This document shows, in pieces, positions 28,399 to 46,589 of a stretch of DNA of 64,000 nt (within the stretch, counting starts at the first letter, position 1; each line of letters opens with the position of its first letter). The stretch comes from Nymphaea colorata (Eukaryota; Streptophyta; Magnoliopsida; Nymphaeales; Nymphaeaceae): NCBI RefSeq assembly GCF_008831285.2, contig NC_045147.1, positions 14,238,854 to 14,302,853 of the forward strand, written 5' to 3'. A model generated the notes under the pieces. It searched no databases and was not told the origin of the DNA. It saw only the letters and a program-made list of their open reading frames with translations. A program made the translations under genes and the position numbers.

Positions 28399-28545
28399 AT
28401 CTCAGAAACCGCCATGTATGCTTCTGTTTTTAGTCTCAACATCAAGTTTCAACTTCCCAAAAAACAACTCCACTTCAGTGGGACCAGCAAACGCTTATTC
28501 CATTCACGCTTCTCAGAAACCGCCATGTACGCTTCTGTTCTTTTT
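28399..28545. repeat. 112-bp-period duplication upstream of ECA2 copy A
   Basis: tctcagaaaccgccatgta occurs near 28399 and again near 28511, with gcttctgtt following each. On the minus strand, which is the sense of ECA2-A, both copies carry an ATG in the phrase acatggcggtttctgag. The repeat lies about 450-600 bp upstream of the start codon, in the probable leader or promoter. Confidence 0.75.
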
Positions 28546-30559
28546 CGATATTTACTTTCATTTCTATCTTAAGCTCGGGTTGGGCAGACCTTTTCTAAAT
28601 GATGTTGAAAACTCAAGGAGAGTAGAGTTTTCAACTCAGCATCAATTCAGACGTCTTTTGAAGGTCTTAAGTCCAACCCTTCTGCTAAATTCATACCAAG
28701 CAAGTCAGCTGCTGTAAGGAAAAAAAGTTAAAAAAAGGAAAAGAACAAAGATGAAGGAAGCACAGTTTCATACTTTTCTTTCTTGTGAATCCGTCCATAC
28801 TTTTTGACAATTGACTACATTCTTCAAGCATTCCTCATTCCTATGCTGCTTTAAAGCAGCAGAAGGTCGAACTAGGATCGCATTTAGTATGTGAAACTAG
28901 ATCCAACCCATTTGCAATCTGGATTTGTCTATCAAGGCGCACTAAATTATCACAAATTTATACATAAACGTGCATATTTTTATATCAGTGCCCCTTTTCA
29001 ACTATAAATTTCTATTTTTGTCCCTCTGGTAAAACGTGAGAACATGTCTTCCCTTGTTAACGACATAACATAGAAAGGACACTTCTAAATGGCCCTCTCA
29101 TTAGTTGTTAAATGTGTCATGCTTAAGCTTTTAGAATGAATTCCCACCAATGATTTTACCAAAAGAAAGGGAATAACAAAAAGAAATGTTTTTATTTAAG
29201 TGCATGTTTTTTCTATTAAATCTTACATGTGTGGGCTTTCCATTTTTCATTTTCTTAACATGGGCCAAGTTTCTCTGAGACTGCTCTTGCCTTTAACTCT
29301 AATTTAAATATGATCTATGCTAGTAAAGACGATAATAATGCTCATTTTTTTTTAAAAAAAGTGAATGCTCATTTAAAAAAAAAAAAGTGAAGAAAAATTG
29401 ATTAGCTTAAGATAGCAAAGCCAGAAAAACTTAAAATTCAGTCAGCTGAACTGAGGCTCTCATAAAAAAAAACAGAAACACGAAACTGCGTTTGAGATTA
29501 TACACAAAAGTCAAGCCTGTAAACTGAAATTCTCTATGAAAAGTGTGAGCCACAAGAGACTAAGGTAGGCATAAATTCGCGTGCGTACTTCGTTCTATAA
29601 AGGGCTCGGAATTGATTCGGATCCAAGCATCTGTTCGTGCCTAACCGGATTCGATCCAAAAGGAGAAGTAGCACCAAATAAATCTATTCCAGTCACTGGT
29701 TTTGATCCTCTATCACATGGGCAGGGTTTGATTTAGAGTTAGATTCTGCCCACACAGACCCACTCATGTTCAATAGTTAGGGCTGAAACCAGTTATGAAG
29801 CGCTCGCTCGACTCGACCCGAAACTCTTATAACCGCTTTTCAGCTAAAAATTTTCTTGCTCCGCCACTGATTCGATTAAAATACAAATCTCATTAACATG
29901 CACTTTTCTTACTAAGAAAATATTCAGTAGCTCATAAGCTGATCATCTGGGCCCATTTAAGCCAGTGTTATAAAAGTCCAAATCTTAATCGATGGAACAA
30001 TTGAGTTATTCGGTGAGTATTTCATAAAGACACCAATTTATAAAACATAGAATTAATGTTTCATAAATGTGACGCATGCTTAGACTAGATTAATATTCAC
30101 TAAGTATCTTTATTGCCAGACAACTCCTCAATTAAAGCAGTTGTGGATGGACAAAAAAATATGATCATATTTATATTTAAAAAATAAATTGAAAAATGTT
30201 TGAAAAAATAGAAAACATTAAAAATATTTATATTTAAAAACAAACAAATATTCTTAGAACAATTGGACCTGATCTTACAAAAAGTCATTGGATGGTAAAT
30301 GTGCAACATCTTAAGCGATGAACCTTGGGAGTAAGGGGGTAATTGATGGCATGAAAAATATTTTAGTGGTTTTTGTTTATGTTCAGAAAAACAGTTGAAC
30401 CTTCCTAAGGCTGATTTTTTTTTTTGTTTTTGTTTTTACTTGTTTGCTTCACAATATGAAAATGATCAAATTTTCACCATGTTTGATTTCGCCTTTGCGC
30501 CCACACATGAAATTTCATTCATTCAAGTCACATAATAGCTTCCCTTAAGAAGGAATAAG

Positions 30560-30562
<3 letters not shown>

Positions 30563-30596
<34 letters not shown>
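30563..30596. repeat. (GA)n microsatellite
   Basis: About 17 uninterrupted GA units. Confidence 0.95.
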
Positions 30597-30600
<4 letters not shown>

Positions 30601-31119
30601 TATTTAGCATCAACACTTTTTAAACAAACAATAGAGATTGTAAAGCTAAGAGGCAGGTAAGAGCAGGCCAATGATTGATCATCATTGACTGCATTTTCTT
30701 CTCACTTTGCCAACTTTATGGTTAGGGATGTCAATGCTCAGTTTTGTTGTTCTCTCTCTTCAACTATATATATATATATATATATCTGTGTCTGTGGTGT
30801 TGGGGGAGGGGGGTGGAAAACTGTTATCTATATGAACCTTATACGTTAGATTAGATGAGAATTGTATGAGTAATCAATTTTAGAAAGATCAGAAGGAGAT
30901 TATGTTGAAAGGATCGAAACCAAACAATATTTTTAAGAGAGAGAGAACTCATTTGTTTCCGCCTTTGAAAGGTATTTAAATCTCTTAAAACAACAACTTA
31001 GCTTTTATTTTTTCCAACTTAATTTCTATCAATATCCAATTTCATTAAAATGGACAACCCAGACAATTCTCATCCAATCCACCATAAGGTCTGGTAGCTA
31101 GCAGTTCTCCCTCTCTCTT

Positions 31120-31122
<3 letters not shown>

Positions 31123-31159
<37 letters not shown>

Positions 31160-31172
31160 ACATATATATATA
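31123..31172. repeat. (AT)n microsatellite
   Basis: About 18 AT units, a short break (ctac), then six more AT units. Confidence 0.93.
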
Positions 31173-33227
31173 ACGATGCACATTCCAAAGCCCACTAGGT
31201 TGATGAGGATGACTTTGTATGCATGTTAATGAGTCCGGTCAGGAACTGACAAATGCAGAATCCTGCAATATGTGACATACCGTCGGTCTCATCTGAGCAT
31301 CCAGCTTCAGATTTTAAAAAATAGTTGCCGTTAAAATAGTAGCGATAAAAAACTGTCGGTTATAACGTACCTCTCAAGTAACAGTTAGCTTACTTCAACT
31401 CTTCCGTATACGAAAGAATTCTGAATTTAAAGATGACTGGAAGATGACCTTGACTTGTAGGAAGCTGCAAAATCCTGGATCTATTGTTGGGTTTTCCTAC
31501 TTCCTAAGACCAAAAGTTAAAAATTTAGCTGAAAAAAAACTATGGAAAACAAAATCTTAACCTCCATCTATCTATACAGTATGACGTTGAAAGAACTAAA
31601 ATAATAATGGGACCGCGCAAGCACACAAATCTCACCAAATATACTTCAGAACTTGAAAATTTTAATGGAAGAATTGCAAGCTTCTTCATTGGGGAATTTC
31701 CACAAAAAAGTATGTACTTTATAATTTTTTCATAATTCAACTATTACACACTCAAAGTTTTCAACCTACAACAGCTTCCACTTATGCTAAAATGAGATTC
31801 TCAGCTCCCTTTCTTTCATTAACCCCTACGGTTTAGACCTGTATTAGTGTTTGGTATTGAGCCAATATACATAAACTAGTACATCACCTATACATACATA
31901 TAGTAAACAAAGGTGAAGCACCTAGACAAATCAAAATAATGCATATATCGGCCTTTTTGTTATACCAGCTCGACCAACTATACTACACTCTTTAAAAGTA
32001 TTAAGTACATACTTATAGTCACCTTTTTTGGCAATACCTTAGAAAAACAAGGGGTTGGGTGAGAGCTTCAATTATCATTTAAATAGTAAGATGAAATACT
32101 CACGCATCTTACTCATAAAAAATAGCATTATCGAGCTTATGAGCGCTGAAGCTCCCACCCAAATGCAAATGTGAATTGTGTTCAAAGAGTGAACCTGAAT
32201 TTAGAAAGATGAATGTAAAACATTTGACTCAATTGAATATGAAGCAATTTTTTTTTTTTTTTTTTGGAAAAAGATATGTCATGTCAACAGGCGGGAAGGT
32301 GTCTTTATGGGGAAGCACTAATGGTGATTCTAATTTGAGGTCAAGAGTTCGCTGCCCAGGGTGCATCTTCAACATGACGTGGTGACAAGTCTACTTTACC
32401 TAACCCTAACTTGGGAATTATCAAAAGGGAATGGTTTTTTCTTTCTTTTTTCTTTTTTTTGAACTGGCCAAAGCAACCCAAATAAATTCAAATGTGCAAA
32501 CAAAAATGAGAATGTAATTGCCAAGAAAAGGGTGACAAGCTGTCGCAGGAAGTTGCAAAAAAAGAAGCAAAGCAAACAGGAAACAAGAACGGAAAACAAA
32601 ATACAGAATGCATCATCATTCCAAGCTTCTAATGCAAAAACAAAGTCATGCTCCCGGGAAGCAAGCAATAGAAATGGTAGTGGATATCAACGATTCAACG
32701 GCGGTTGAGTTAGAATTTTTTTTTTTTTTTTTTTGAAGAGCACTTATTCACAGATTTTTATATCCACATAGGCGCTCATATATATAACAAAACAAACATT
32801 TGAAATGTTAACGTGAAAATAAAGAGACATTAAGGAGCTGGTGAGGGCAATTGCAGACACCAGCCCGTATATGAGTCCGCCTCTGGATATGAACTTGGCA
32901 TGTTCCTTCACGTCACGCAGCTAAAGCGTTTCTTTACGCATGCTTTCCACGAGATTCGGCATCTTCATTTCCATTTAAACTCATTTGCCAAGGAGAAAAA
33001 AAAAATCATCTTTCAAGAGAGAAAGAGGAAAAAATCATTACCATTTTCGCAACTTTTGTTTGGGATGAAGAAGAGAAGAAGAAGAAGAGTATGATCGAAG
33101 AAGACACCGATGACAACGGGCCATGAAGGAGAAGGGAAACCTTCTTCTTCATCGTCGGAATATTGAAGCAAACGAATAACCAAACGTATTTCCGGCGTAC
33201 CTTAGAGAGAGGGGTGCGCACCCAAGC

Positions 33228-33360
33228 CATCCATGGAGGGAGGGAGAAGGATTTCGAAGAGACCAATTCCGTGGCTAAAGGAGAGAAAAAGAAGGAAGAA
33301 AGAGAACACGCATCGATCGATTTGCATAACCGCATTCTTTCCCGGTAGCTTCCTTTTATA
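33228..33360 (-). promoter_or_regulatory. Possible promoter and first exon of an unidentified minus-strand gene
   Basis: On the minus strand, TATAAAAG (33360-33353) is followed by a CT-rich leader-like stretch and an ATG at 33230. That ATG opens MAWVRTPLSK, then aag|gtacgc, which could be a splice donor. No downstream exon was recognised, so this may be an orphan or captured first exon. Confidence 0.25.
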
Positions 33361-34004
33361 TTTGAATATGGGTGTTGGTTCATCAATGCAAATATTAATT
33401 ATTTATTTTAGGTTTTGGCATTTATTTAGGCAAGTTTGGTATAATGTTTAGTGGTACCACCTCTTCATCCCCAAATAAAAAAAGATGTTTCCACTATTTC
33501 TTAATCTAACTTTTCTTTTTTTTCTCAACTGAATTTTTTTCCCGCCGTTAGTGGCATGCTCGGCTCGGCTTTCTTTTTATTAAGTGGCTCATTGCAGGGT
33601 CAAGCGCCTTGGGTCCGACATACAAGCACGTAGTTGGTGCGTTGACCGGCTGCAATCAGGCTTTATTTGGGTCAACAGACTTTCTATTTGAGCCCACTGA
33701 AAGGAAACCTGGGCCGGCCTCCGGTCAAATTTCGCGCCGGAACATTTACCAGACCTTTCGTTTTTCGAAAAAGAGTGTACAACTTGGTTATTGCTGCAAA
33801 CAGGAGCGAAGTGGGCTCGGAATGGGTGCGAACCCAGTGGCTTCTATGACTTGGCTTGGTGGCAATCGCCAAGCCGAGTGATGGGTCGTACTCCCTTACC
33901 GTTGACGTTGAGAGGCTCATGCTTCCTCAGCCAAACATTCTTATGCCTCCAATTGTTAACCAAAGGTCAACCACGGTCCCACTTGGGCACTGACGACATA
34001 ACCT

Positions 34005-34129
<125 letters not shown>

Positions 34130-34821
34130 ACCCGACTCTTCCAATCATTTTGAGTTTTAGCTAATCATAACCGTCCAATGCATGGGAGCCTCTCTCAGTT
34201 TCCGCCTGCTCTCAAGATTCAGAGGTGCTTCGGAACTTGGGTGGAGAAATCTATTTAATCGAAAAGAAAACATTGAAGAAAGATGAAGCTTGTCATGAGA
34301 CAAGTGGGACCTCTGGGACCCTCTTGGTTTCATGCAAATTAGACCATCACATTGCATTGCCAATACGGCTAAAAAAATCTTGGGTTTGCCACTAGTGCAC
34401 TAACTATATATTCTAAAAGTAGTTGTCAAACCCATTTGCCAAGCAAATTATTCAATTTCTAGTTAGCTTAATATTCTTTGATGTTGCATTTCCATCGTAA
34501 TGCAGTTTTTCGTGCAAGTTCAGACTAGGGAATCTCATCTCATCTTTGGACTGAACCGGGTGCTGCCTATCCATGAATGCATTTAACTAAATATCTTTTG
34601 TAAACTAGAGAGCCTCAATTTTTATGTTTGCTCTTAGGATGCGAGGAAAATCCATGGTAATCAAACACATCCTAGGTGTGCTTACTAAGAGGGCATTCGA
34701 TGAAAAAAAAAAAAAGATTTTAAAATACACGTTTTCACGAAACATATTTCCAAAGCATTATGCGTTTATTCTAAGAAATATGGTGTTATTATGCCTATTG
34801 TTTGATTATTAGGTCTATGAT

Positions 34822-34848
34822 AACATGCATGATCAAATCATGCATGTT
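34822..34848. repeat. Perfect inverted repeat with two RY (CATGCA) motifs
   Basis: Twelve-base arms (aacatgcatgat / atcatgcatgtt) flank a three-base spacer. CATGCATG is the RY element bound by plant B3 transcription factors such as ABI3, FUS3 and LEC2. No gene is close, so a regulatory role is unproven. Confidence 0.8.
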
Positions 34849-35534
34849 CTGTGGAACAAGAAAGAATATTCTTGAAATATGTCATGAGAGTACACAGATT
34901 TTTATTAAAGTTTTTGTCACACGGGAAAACAAGCATCAAATCACAAATTCCAAACTTTTTGCCATGAGTTATCAATTATGATCATTTAATTGGATACTGG
35001 TGATCATACTGTTTTAGCGTAAGATTGTGGGGGCATAGAAACTTGGTTCAAACTGTTCAATCACAGACTCTAGCTTTCTCCCGGTACCTCCTTTTGCTGT
35101 TCTTGTTGCTGCATAATTGAACAGCCCTTTAATTCTTGCACACCTTTTGGTTTTCTAAACTAGAGTGACTGCTTCATCACTGTGTTTTTGAAAATTTAGT
35201 AAGGGCTTCCGCCTTCAGCCAGGCGGTGGATATCTCCCGCTCACATAAAAACTATCAATTCTGATCATGTTTTGACCCCAACAAGCATGCACGTGAGAGC
35301 GCGGATGCGGTCACATCACATGCTAATAGAAGTAAGCATATGGACAAGGAATCGTAGAAGATCGAATTGAACTGTGCACGAGATGAGAATGCACTGAGCG
35401 GTGACTGATCAGTTAAAATTAAGTTGGCAACAGTTGATTATTCTATGCTTCTGTGACAAACTATGTAAGGTAATAGTGGGCTGTCCCATAACTGGACGGC
35501 AGGGCCCAAACACCCTCATTGCCTTCTTGTCTTT

Positions 35535-35541
<7 letters not shown>

Positions 35542-35608
<67 letters not shown>

Positions 35609-35609
35609 A
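35542..35609. repeat. Compound (TA)n(GA)n microsatellite
   Basis: A short CA run, about 22 TA units and about 12 GA units occur in succession. Confidence 0.95.
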
Positions 35610-35719
35610 AAAGAGAGATTTCAACTATATCGGGAGCCTAACTCCATCAAGTGTTTTCCCATAAGAATCAGATTGACTAGCTTCTCTGTACTTTTGATCT
35701 TTGGCACTACCATGCTTGT

Positions 35720-35920
35720 CAGGAGGGGCGGAGGGAAGGGGGGCTCTCCTAAGCCATGGCCCCACCCCAGCCAATGATTTTTTTTTTTTTTTACATTGAA
35801 AAAAATAATATTTTTTAATTACATAATGTATTTTTTGTATTAGAATTCAGTTTGGCTCTACTCGGATCCAGAGGTCGGACTGTCGGCCCGCTCCTGAAGA
35901 AAATCCTGGCTTTGCCCCTG
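35720..35920. mobile_element. MITE-like element of the GGCGGAGCC-terminus group
   Basis: The left end caggaggggcggag and the right end ctttgcccctg are approximately inverted. The interior is AT-rich with a poly-T. Size (about 200 bp) and termini resemble the MITE at 16472-16650, but a target duplication is not clear. Confidence 0.45.
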
Positions 35921-36447
35921 TTTGTCGGTCTCCATATTAAAACAATGTGGTGCACAAATTGTATGTAATTGCATAAACTTGTTTAATTTTTTGGAGCTTC
36001 CATGGCTGGTCAATGTACATATATATTGAGGAAAAGAGTTTCAACTTCTAGTCGGAGAACTTGGGATGGTTCACTCTGCAGGCATCATCAACCTTTGAGA
36101 AACTGTCCAAGATGAAAGTTGTCTCAGTTATGTCTGGCCTTAGAGCTCACTTGTCACACTTAGTAGTTTATAAATCTTGTTGGCAAACGCATGAAATGGG
36201 TGATGTCATAGTACAAGTACATACTTGATGTCCCCAGTAATTACTATGTACTTGCCAATAAGAGATTGTGAAAACGACGACAAGGTGGTCGGAGGTGGAT
36301 TTAGATCCATGACCATCTTAAGAATCACCTCTCTTAAATGTAAATCCCCCAATTATGGTTCACCCCTACTGAAAAAATCCCCTGTGCGACATGGTTTTCA
36401 GTTGAGATCCAGCAAGAACTCTGCATAGTATAGTTACAATTTAGGCA

Positions 36448-36730
36448 TTTCAAACAGCAAGGTTTTCTCGAGTATAACAAAGCGAGCTTGAAAAAAAAAA
36501 TTTGAAATTAAAAAAAAAAAACCATTAGGAGAAAATAAAATAAATGTGAAACTAATATGGCCACATAAAAAAAATAAGTAGATGAAAACAACAAATAAAA
36601 ATTAGAAAACGAAAACCACTTAAAATGAAAAAGGAGAAAAAACAAGAATCGTAAAAAGACAAATGGCCTTTTTTTATCGTTTTATTCGGCCAACTTATTT
36701 TTCACGTTTTTACTGCATTTTTTGCGACTA
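36448..36730 (+). repeat. Dispersed A-rich repeat, family X, copy 1
   Basis: Shares with the copies at 55.7 and 62.3 kb the phrase aacagcaaggttttctc, then gagtataac, gcgagcttgaaaaaa, an A-rich block, and ataagtaga followed by acaacaaataaaaa. All three copies have the same orientation. No inverted termini or coding are visible. Confidence 0.7.
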
Positions 36731-37446
36731 TGGTTTTAGTTTATTGGTCCAAATATCTTATTATTTCAATGTGAAATTGTTTGTTTTCTTTTGGGTTCCA
36801 ATAATCAAAATTGCAATCCTACTTTGAGGGGAACATTTGATCCAAATCCTGCACAGCATATCACAAACTATCTTCACGTCACCTTACGTAACTCAGTCCA
36901 CGTCTACATGAAAAATGAGGATATCTAACATCACAGTGCTTGGGTTCTACCGAGCACTATGATCCAAAAGACAACGATTAAGACAAACCAGTAACTCATA
37001 TAGGACAAGAAATTCATGTTGCTTGCGACCAAGAACTTATAACTCCAACCTGAGCAATATTTCATATGGTGCAAAAATGGACCAAGAAAGGTTTGATATG
37101 TGATCTCACTGAGGCTTCATTTGCTTTATAAATTCATGTGACGTGCAAAACGTACACGTATTATTTAGAGATGACGAATGGGTATAGATCAGGTATTACT
37201 GTTTCTTTGTACTTTCCTTGTTTAAATTATCAGTCTCGCTCTCAAGATCAGAGTGCGATCATCATGATGCTGCCGTGTTTTGTGGGTCAGCTCATGTTCC
37301 CTTAATATTTATAGATGGAGGTTCAGTTTCAGAAGCCACAAGCCATGCGATTCTTACGGGTGATGTCATCCTTATTGTGTTGTTGTTCGATAATGCAGGT
37401 TAAACTTTAAAGTACTCGAACCGAGCTATTCAAATACTTTTCACCA

Positions 37447-37642
37447 AGGGCAGAGTCAAAAATTTTTTATAAGGGGGGCCGAATTAAAGTTTCTAAATTT
37501 TGACTACTAAGACCCAAATATCATTTTTCAAAAACTTTATATAAAACAAGTGAAATTTTGTAAAATTTGCATGTAAATTTTTAAAATAAAATTTTTGAGG
37601 TGGGGCTAAAGCTCATGCGGGACCTACCTTGGCTCTACCCCT
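37447..37642. mobile_element. MITE-like element of the same terminus group
   Basis: The left end agggcagagtca and the right end tggctctacccct (complement aggggtagagcca) are inverted with one indel and two differences. The interior is AT-rich. The target duplication is unclear. Confidence 0.5.
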
Positions 37643-39840
37643 ACTCCTCACCTTATAAAAAGAACAGAATTATACGGAGCACTGGCCGAGCCCAAACCTA
37701 CATGTTTATCTGTCATTTTATTATGTATTTGAATCATTTTTTTAAACACCTCAGCCCATTCTCACTCCATTCCTCATAATCTTAGATATATAACCGAGCT
37801 TTTCAAAGTATGTCGTCACAATTTTTTAGGCTCTAAAATTTAAGAAATTATTAAAACCAACCTCAATCGGTGTGGGAATAGATATCTGTTTGAAATAGTT
37901 TAAATGAAGTTGTAATGACCCGACCCATTCTTGGGCTCGAACCCTTGATCCAGTGGATCCCAACTCAATCCCTAGCAATTTTGGTTTCAATCTGAGAAAA
38001 ACTAGGAACCAAAACGACTCACTATTTTGACAAACCAATTTACAAGTTTCTAAAGTCTCTTGCAATGTTCAATATGAGACTAAACTTTTGAAGTGTTACA
38101 TGTGAATATGCAAAAAAAATTACACCCAGTTAAGAAATAAGATAGGATTCAGTTTCAATAAATGACTTATGTGGCTTCCATTTTGGATTTGGTTTTAAAT
38201 AAATATTCAATCAGATGGTCAACATCAATATGATCAAATATAAATTCTTTTTATATACAATACCGAGACATTTTCAAAGTCAGTCTTAACCTACAAAGTG
38301 AATTAAGTTTCTACCGAATTCAATTTTAAATTTAAAAGTCTTAGACTTTTTTCATTTGCATTAAAAAGTCTAAACAACCGATAAGCCGGATATAGTAGAA
38401 GCTACCTCTTATTCGATTCAGATTGTTTTTTTTTTATTTACAAAGTAATTGTTTTCTAATTTAAATATTAATGAAATAAAAGATACTTTTCCATTGCTCA
38501 TATTGGCCAGCACCGTCGTCTCAGTTCCAGGTTTATACGATGCGTCTCAGCCGATCCAACCAATGTCTAATAGACCGCTTTTAACATAGGAGGGGCGGAT
38601 CACCCACTACACCTTATTTGCAAGGTAGAAAGAGAACATGAACTGCCGTCAGACCGAACCATGCCGTCCGGCCCAATGTTCACATTTAATTAAGTTTGTC
38701 GGTAGGGAAGCTATAGTCAAACTATAGATGTTGGGACCTTTTCTTATTTAAATATGTATATAATATTATTTTTTCTAAAATAAATTAAGAAAATCAGTGA
38801 TGATCTCAAATATCCGCCACAAGTCAGTGATTACGTTAGGTTTTGTGCGTGCTCAAGCAACTTGAAGAGCCCGCCACTGGCCAGTTTAATTAATATAATA
38901 TTTAACATAGTCATTTTATACCTCATACATCAAGAATATATATGAATGACAAAGTCATATCTCTGAGAATTGACTTCTATATGTTTTCTATGCATGTATA
39001 TACTTTGCTCTCGTGGTCAAATTCGAAACTTATCTATAAGGTTAGATAATAAAAAAAAAAAACTTATCAACCAATTTTAATGGTCTGGTTTTTGTCCTAG
39101 ATCTATTTGTCCTCCTTAGTCTTTGTTTAGTGAAAAAAAAAAAAGCACAACTGTGCTTTGAAGAATTTCTAGAGCCAATGAATTGTTTTTGCTGCAGTAT
39201 AAAGACCAATATGTCGTTGTCGTATCATATGTTTGCAAACTAAAATATAGATTTTTAAATATGGCAGAAACAATATCTGGCTTACTTATAATCCCAAAAA
39301 TTAATTGAAAAACACATGTATGACTCTTGAATTAGTATCTACTAGAGTCCATATTCAAGCTAAGGACATCCCATTCAAGCCTTGCCTGGATCTTTACTGC
39401 ACTTACTTGGGGCAATATTTTTCTCTTATTTTTTCTTTTCGCTAGTTCTTTAAAACGATTTCGTTTTCTATTGTGTCAAAACTGACTTCGTCGAAGCCAT
39501 TACATATGCATCCAAACGGGGAATAATTTAACTTCTCATATTCTCTTCTGTATTATTGACTCAAATGGTGTGCATTCTATTGTGATCAGCATTCAATTTC
39601 ATATGACAGCGAAAGAAATGACATTAGTCGTTCATCTTAATGGCGGCCTATTTGATGCCAATAAAGACCTTTTGTTTTCGGAAATTTTCCACAAAAAAAG
39701 TACACCAAAAATTTGATAATTATGAAGATCAAAGTTAACCATTTCATATTACCTTCTGTCAATTAAACCTTAACTTTTCACTAAGTTAAGTTGAGTTAAT
39801 GAGATAAAATAACTGAAATTCAACCTCCTCAATGCAAATA

Positions 39841-39954
<114 letters not shown>

Positions 39955-40027
39955 AAAGGGAGAAATTGATTAGACTGTTTAAATGCAACAGTTAATGTGT
40001 TCTTTTTGCTGTTTTACCTTACAAGGT

Positions 40028-40205
40028 TAACATATATTTAGTTAATTATTTTTTGAATTTAATGTCATTTTGATCAGACATAAAACTGAATAGCCCATAT
40101 AACATCAACATTTTAATCGTGGAGAAATCCCCATTTTTCATAAAAGTAACTATAACTAAAGTATATTTTGTATCAAATTAGTTTTTATAAATATCCTAAG
40201 GAAAG
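40028..40205 (+). repeat. Dispersed repeat, family Y, copy 1
   Basis: Matches 63482-63655 over about 175 bp. Shared phrases include acatatatt, gttaattattttttg / gttagttattttttg, tataacatc, aactaaa and tttgtat-aaattagt. There are no termini or coding. Both copies lie on the plus strand in AT-rich DNA. Confidence 0.7.
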
Positions 40206-41639
40206 TGTTGAAAGAGTCCCATTTTTAGACTAACTATTCTAGCTCATTTTCTTCCCTTACTTGCTCACCTACTTTTCCTTTTCTATCTCTCTTTTTTTTT
40301 TTTAACACAATTTTCCTCTCCACCTTAAGATCTGTGGATCTTAAGGATGAAAATGGACTTAAAACTTAGTCCTATTCTGGGACGAGCTTTGCTCATATAT
40401 AATGCTGCAAAGACGGATGTATCAAGTGGTACATAATGGTCCTTGTGGTGCCAGATTAAGAATATGTTCACGGAATATGACATAAGGACAAAAGTCATTG
40501 TTTCAGCTATTAAATGAGAACAGTTGATGGTTTAGCACATAAAATGTATGTTTGTTATTGAAAAAATATTATCGGTAATCGTAGAAGATACTATCAATAA
40601 TAAGTCTTTGTCCGAGAACCTAAATGAAATGGAGCTGGTGGTGGAAATGAGAGTGTGGCTGTTAATGTAGTAAAAATTTCTGAACATTTTCTTTTAGAAG
40701 TACCTGAATTGATCTCTATTCTTATCTGCATTATTTATCTCCTAAATTTTGCAGTGAGAGAGAGGTTAACAATTCACCGCCCAAAAAAGAGGCTCGGAAC
40801 CCCCTGCTTCCTAGATCCTGAGCTGCATCAGTATCAACAATGACAACAATACACCTTTCACCTTAAGTACTACACTCCACCGTGTAAGGCTGAGAAACAC
40901 TACATCCACAAGAATCAAACTACAAACCTGGCTCCTTATAAGCCCCTAGCCTGACCAGCTACACTGTAACCTGACCAACTAGAGTATGCTTTTTAGGCTT
41001 GTCTCTGCCAAATTCAAACTCTTACACCGCCAAAGCAATAACTATTGTGGGTACAAGGCATTAATACTTATTAAATGCACACAAATCAAACAAGGCCTTC
41101 AATGATCTTTAAAACCTAAAACAATTATAATTGAAATTTTCAGGTACAATAAGGAACAGGATTGAAATTTGGATTCCCTTCGAACTTTAAATTTCAAATG
41201 TAAGGTTCAGTCTTTCAATTTCTCCGAATTGAATCCAGAATCTTAGTTTCATTAAAACATGGCAGGGATCGCTGGGAGATCCTCTCCCCATCCTTTTTGA
41301 ATTTCAAAACTAAAACTTGGAAATTTCAATTCTTAATTTGAACGAAAAGAAGTTTCAAACATTAGTCTGGTGTGGAAATATCGCGTGCGTCTGAACTCAA
41401 GTTTGTGTTTGGAGAAGAAGCCAAATTTGGTATTAGAGTCTGTTTACCAATAGTAAGTTTACTAGCTTGAAGATGCTTCCCAAATATTCCATGGACAAAG
41501 TCAATTCCAAATTGCTTTGCCGTTTTTCTATCTTTAGGTTTTTATATGTAAACAAAAAATTGACAGTCTTCTAACAAATGACCCACTGTTTGAAATGTTG
41601 AGATTACTCGAGTCCCAAAGTCCAGGATACCAGTTACAA

Positions 41640-41751
41640 TTGACATGTAGAACAGGATTAATCCATGGAGAAGGCATAACATGAATTATTTTACAGTTGA
41701 CATGTAGAACAGGAATAATCCATGGTGAAGGCATAACATGAATTATTTCAG
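41640..41751. repeat. 57-bp tandem duplication just downstream of ECA2 copy B
   Basis: Two units (41640-41696 and 41697-41751) share ttgacatgtagaacagg and aggcataacatgaattatt with a few differences. They start about 115 bp beyond the ECA2-B stop codon and may lie in its 3' UTR. Confidence 0.88.
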
Positions 41752-41864
41752 TTACTTCTTTTTCCCCTTGCAATAAACAAATGCAGCATACTTTCTTTCA
41801 TTTGGAATGAACTTCCTAAAGAATTAAGTGTAAAGAAGAAAACTTGATATCATACTGAAGGGGA

Positions 41865-46573
<4,709 letters not shown>

Positions 46574-46589
46574 TGTATCCCGATTCCAC

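Noticed and set aside
30541-31172. CRISPR-like regular repeats
   Set aside because: The repeats are simple dinucleotide microsatellites without spacers, and the genome is eukaryotic.
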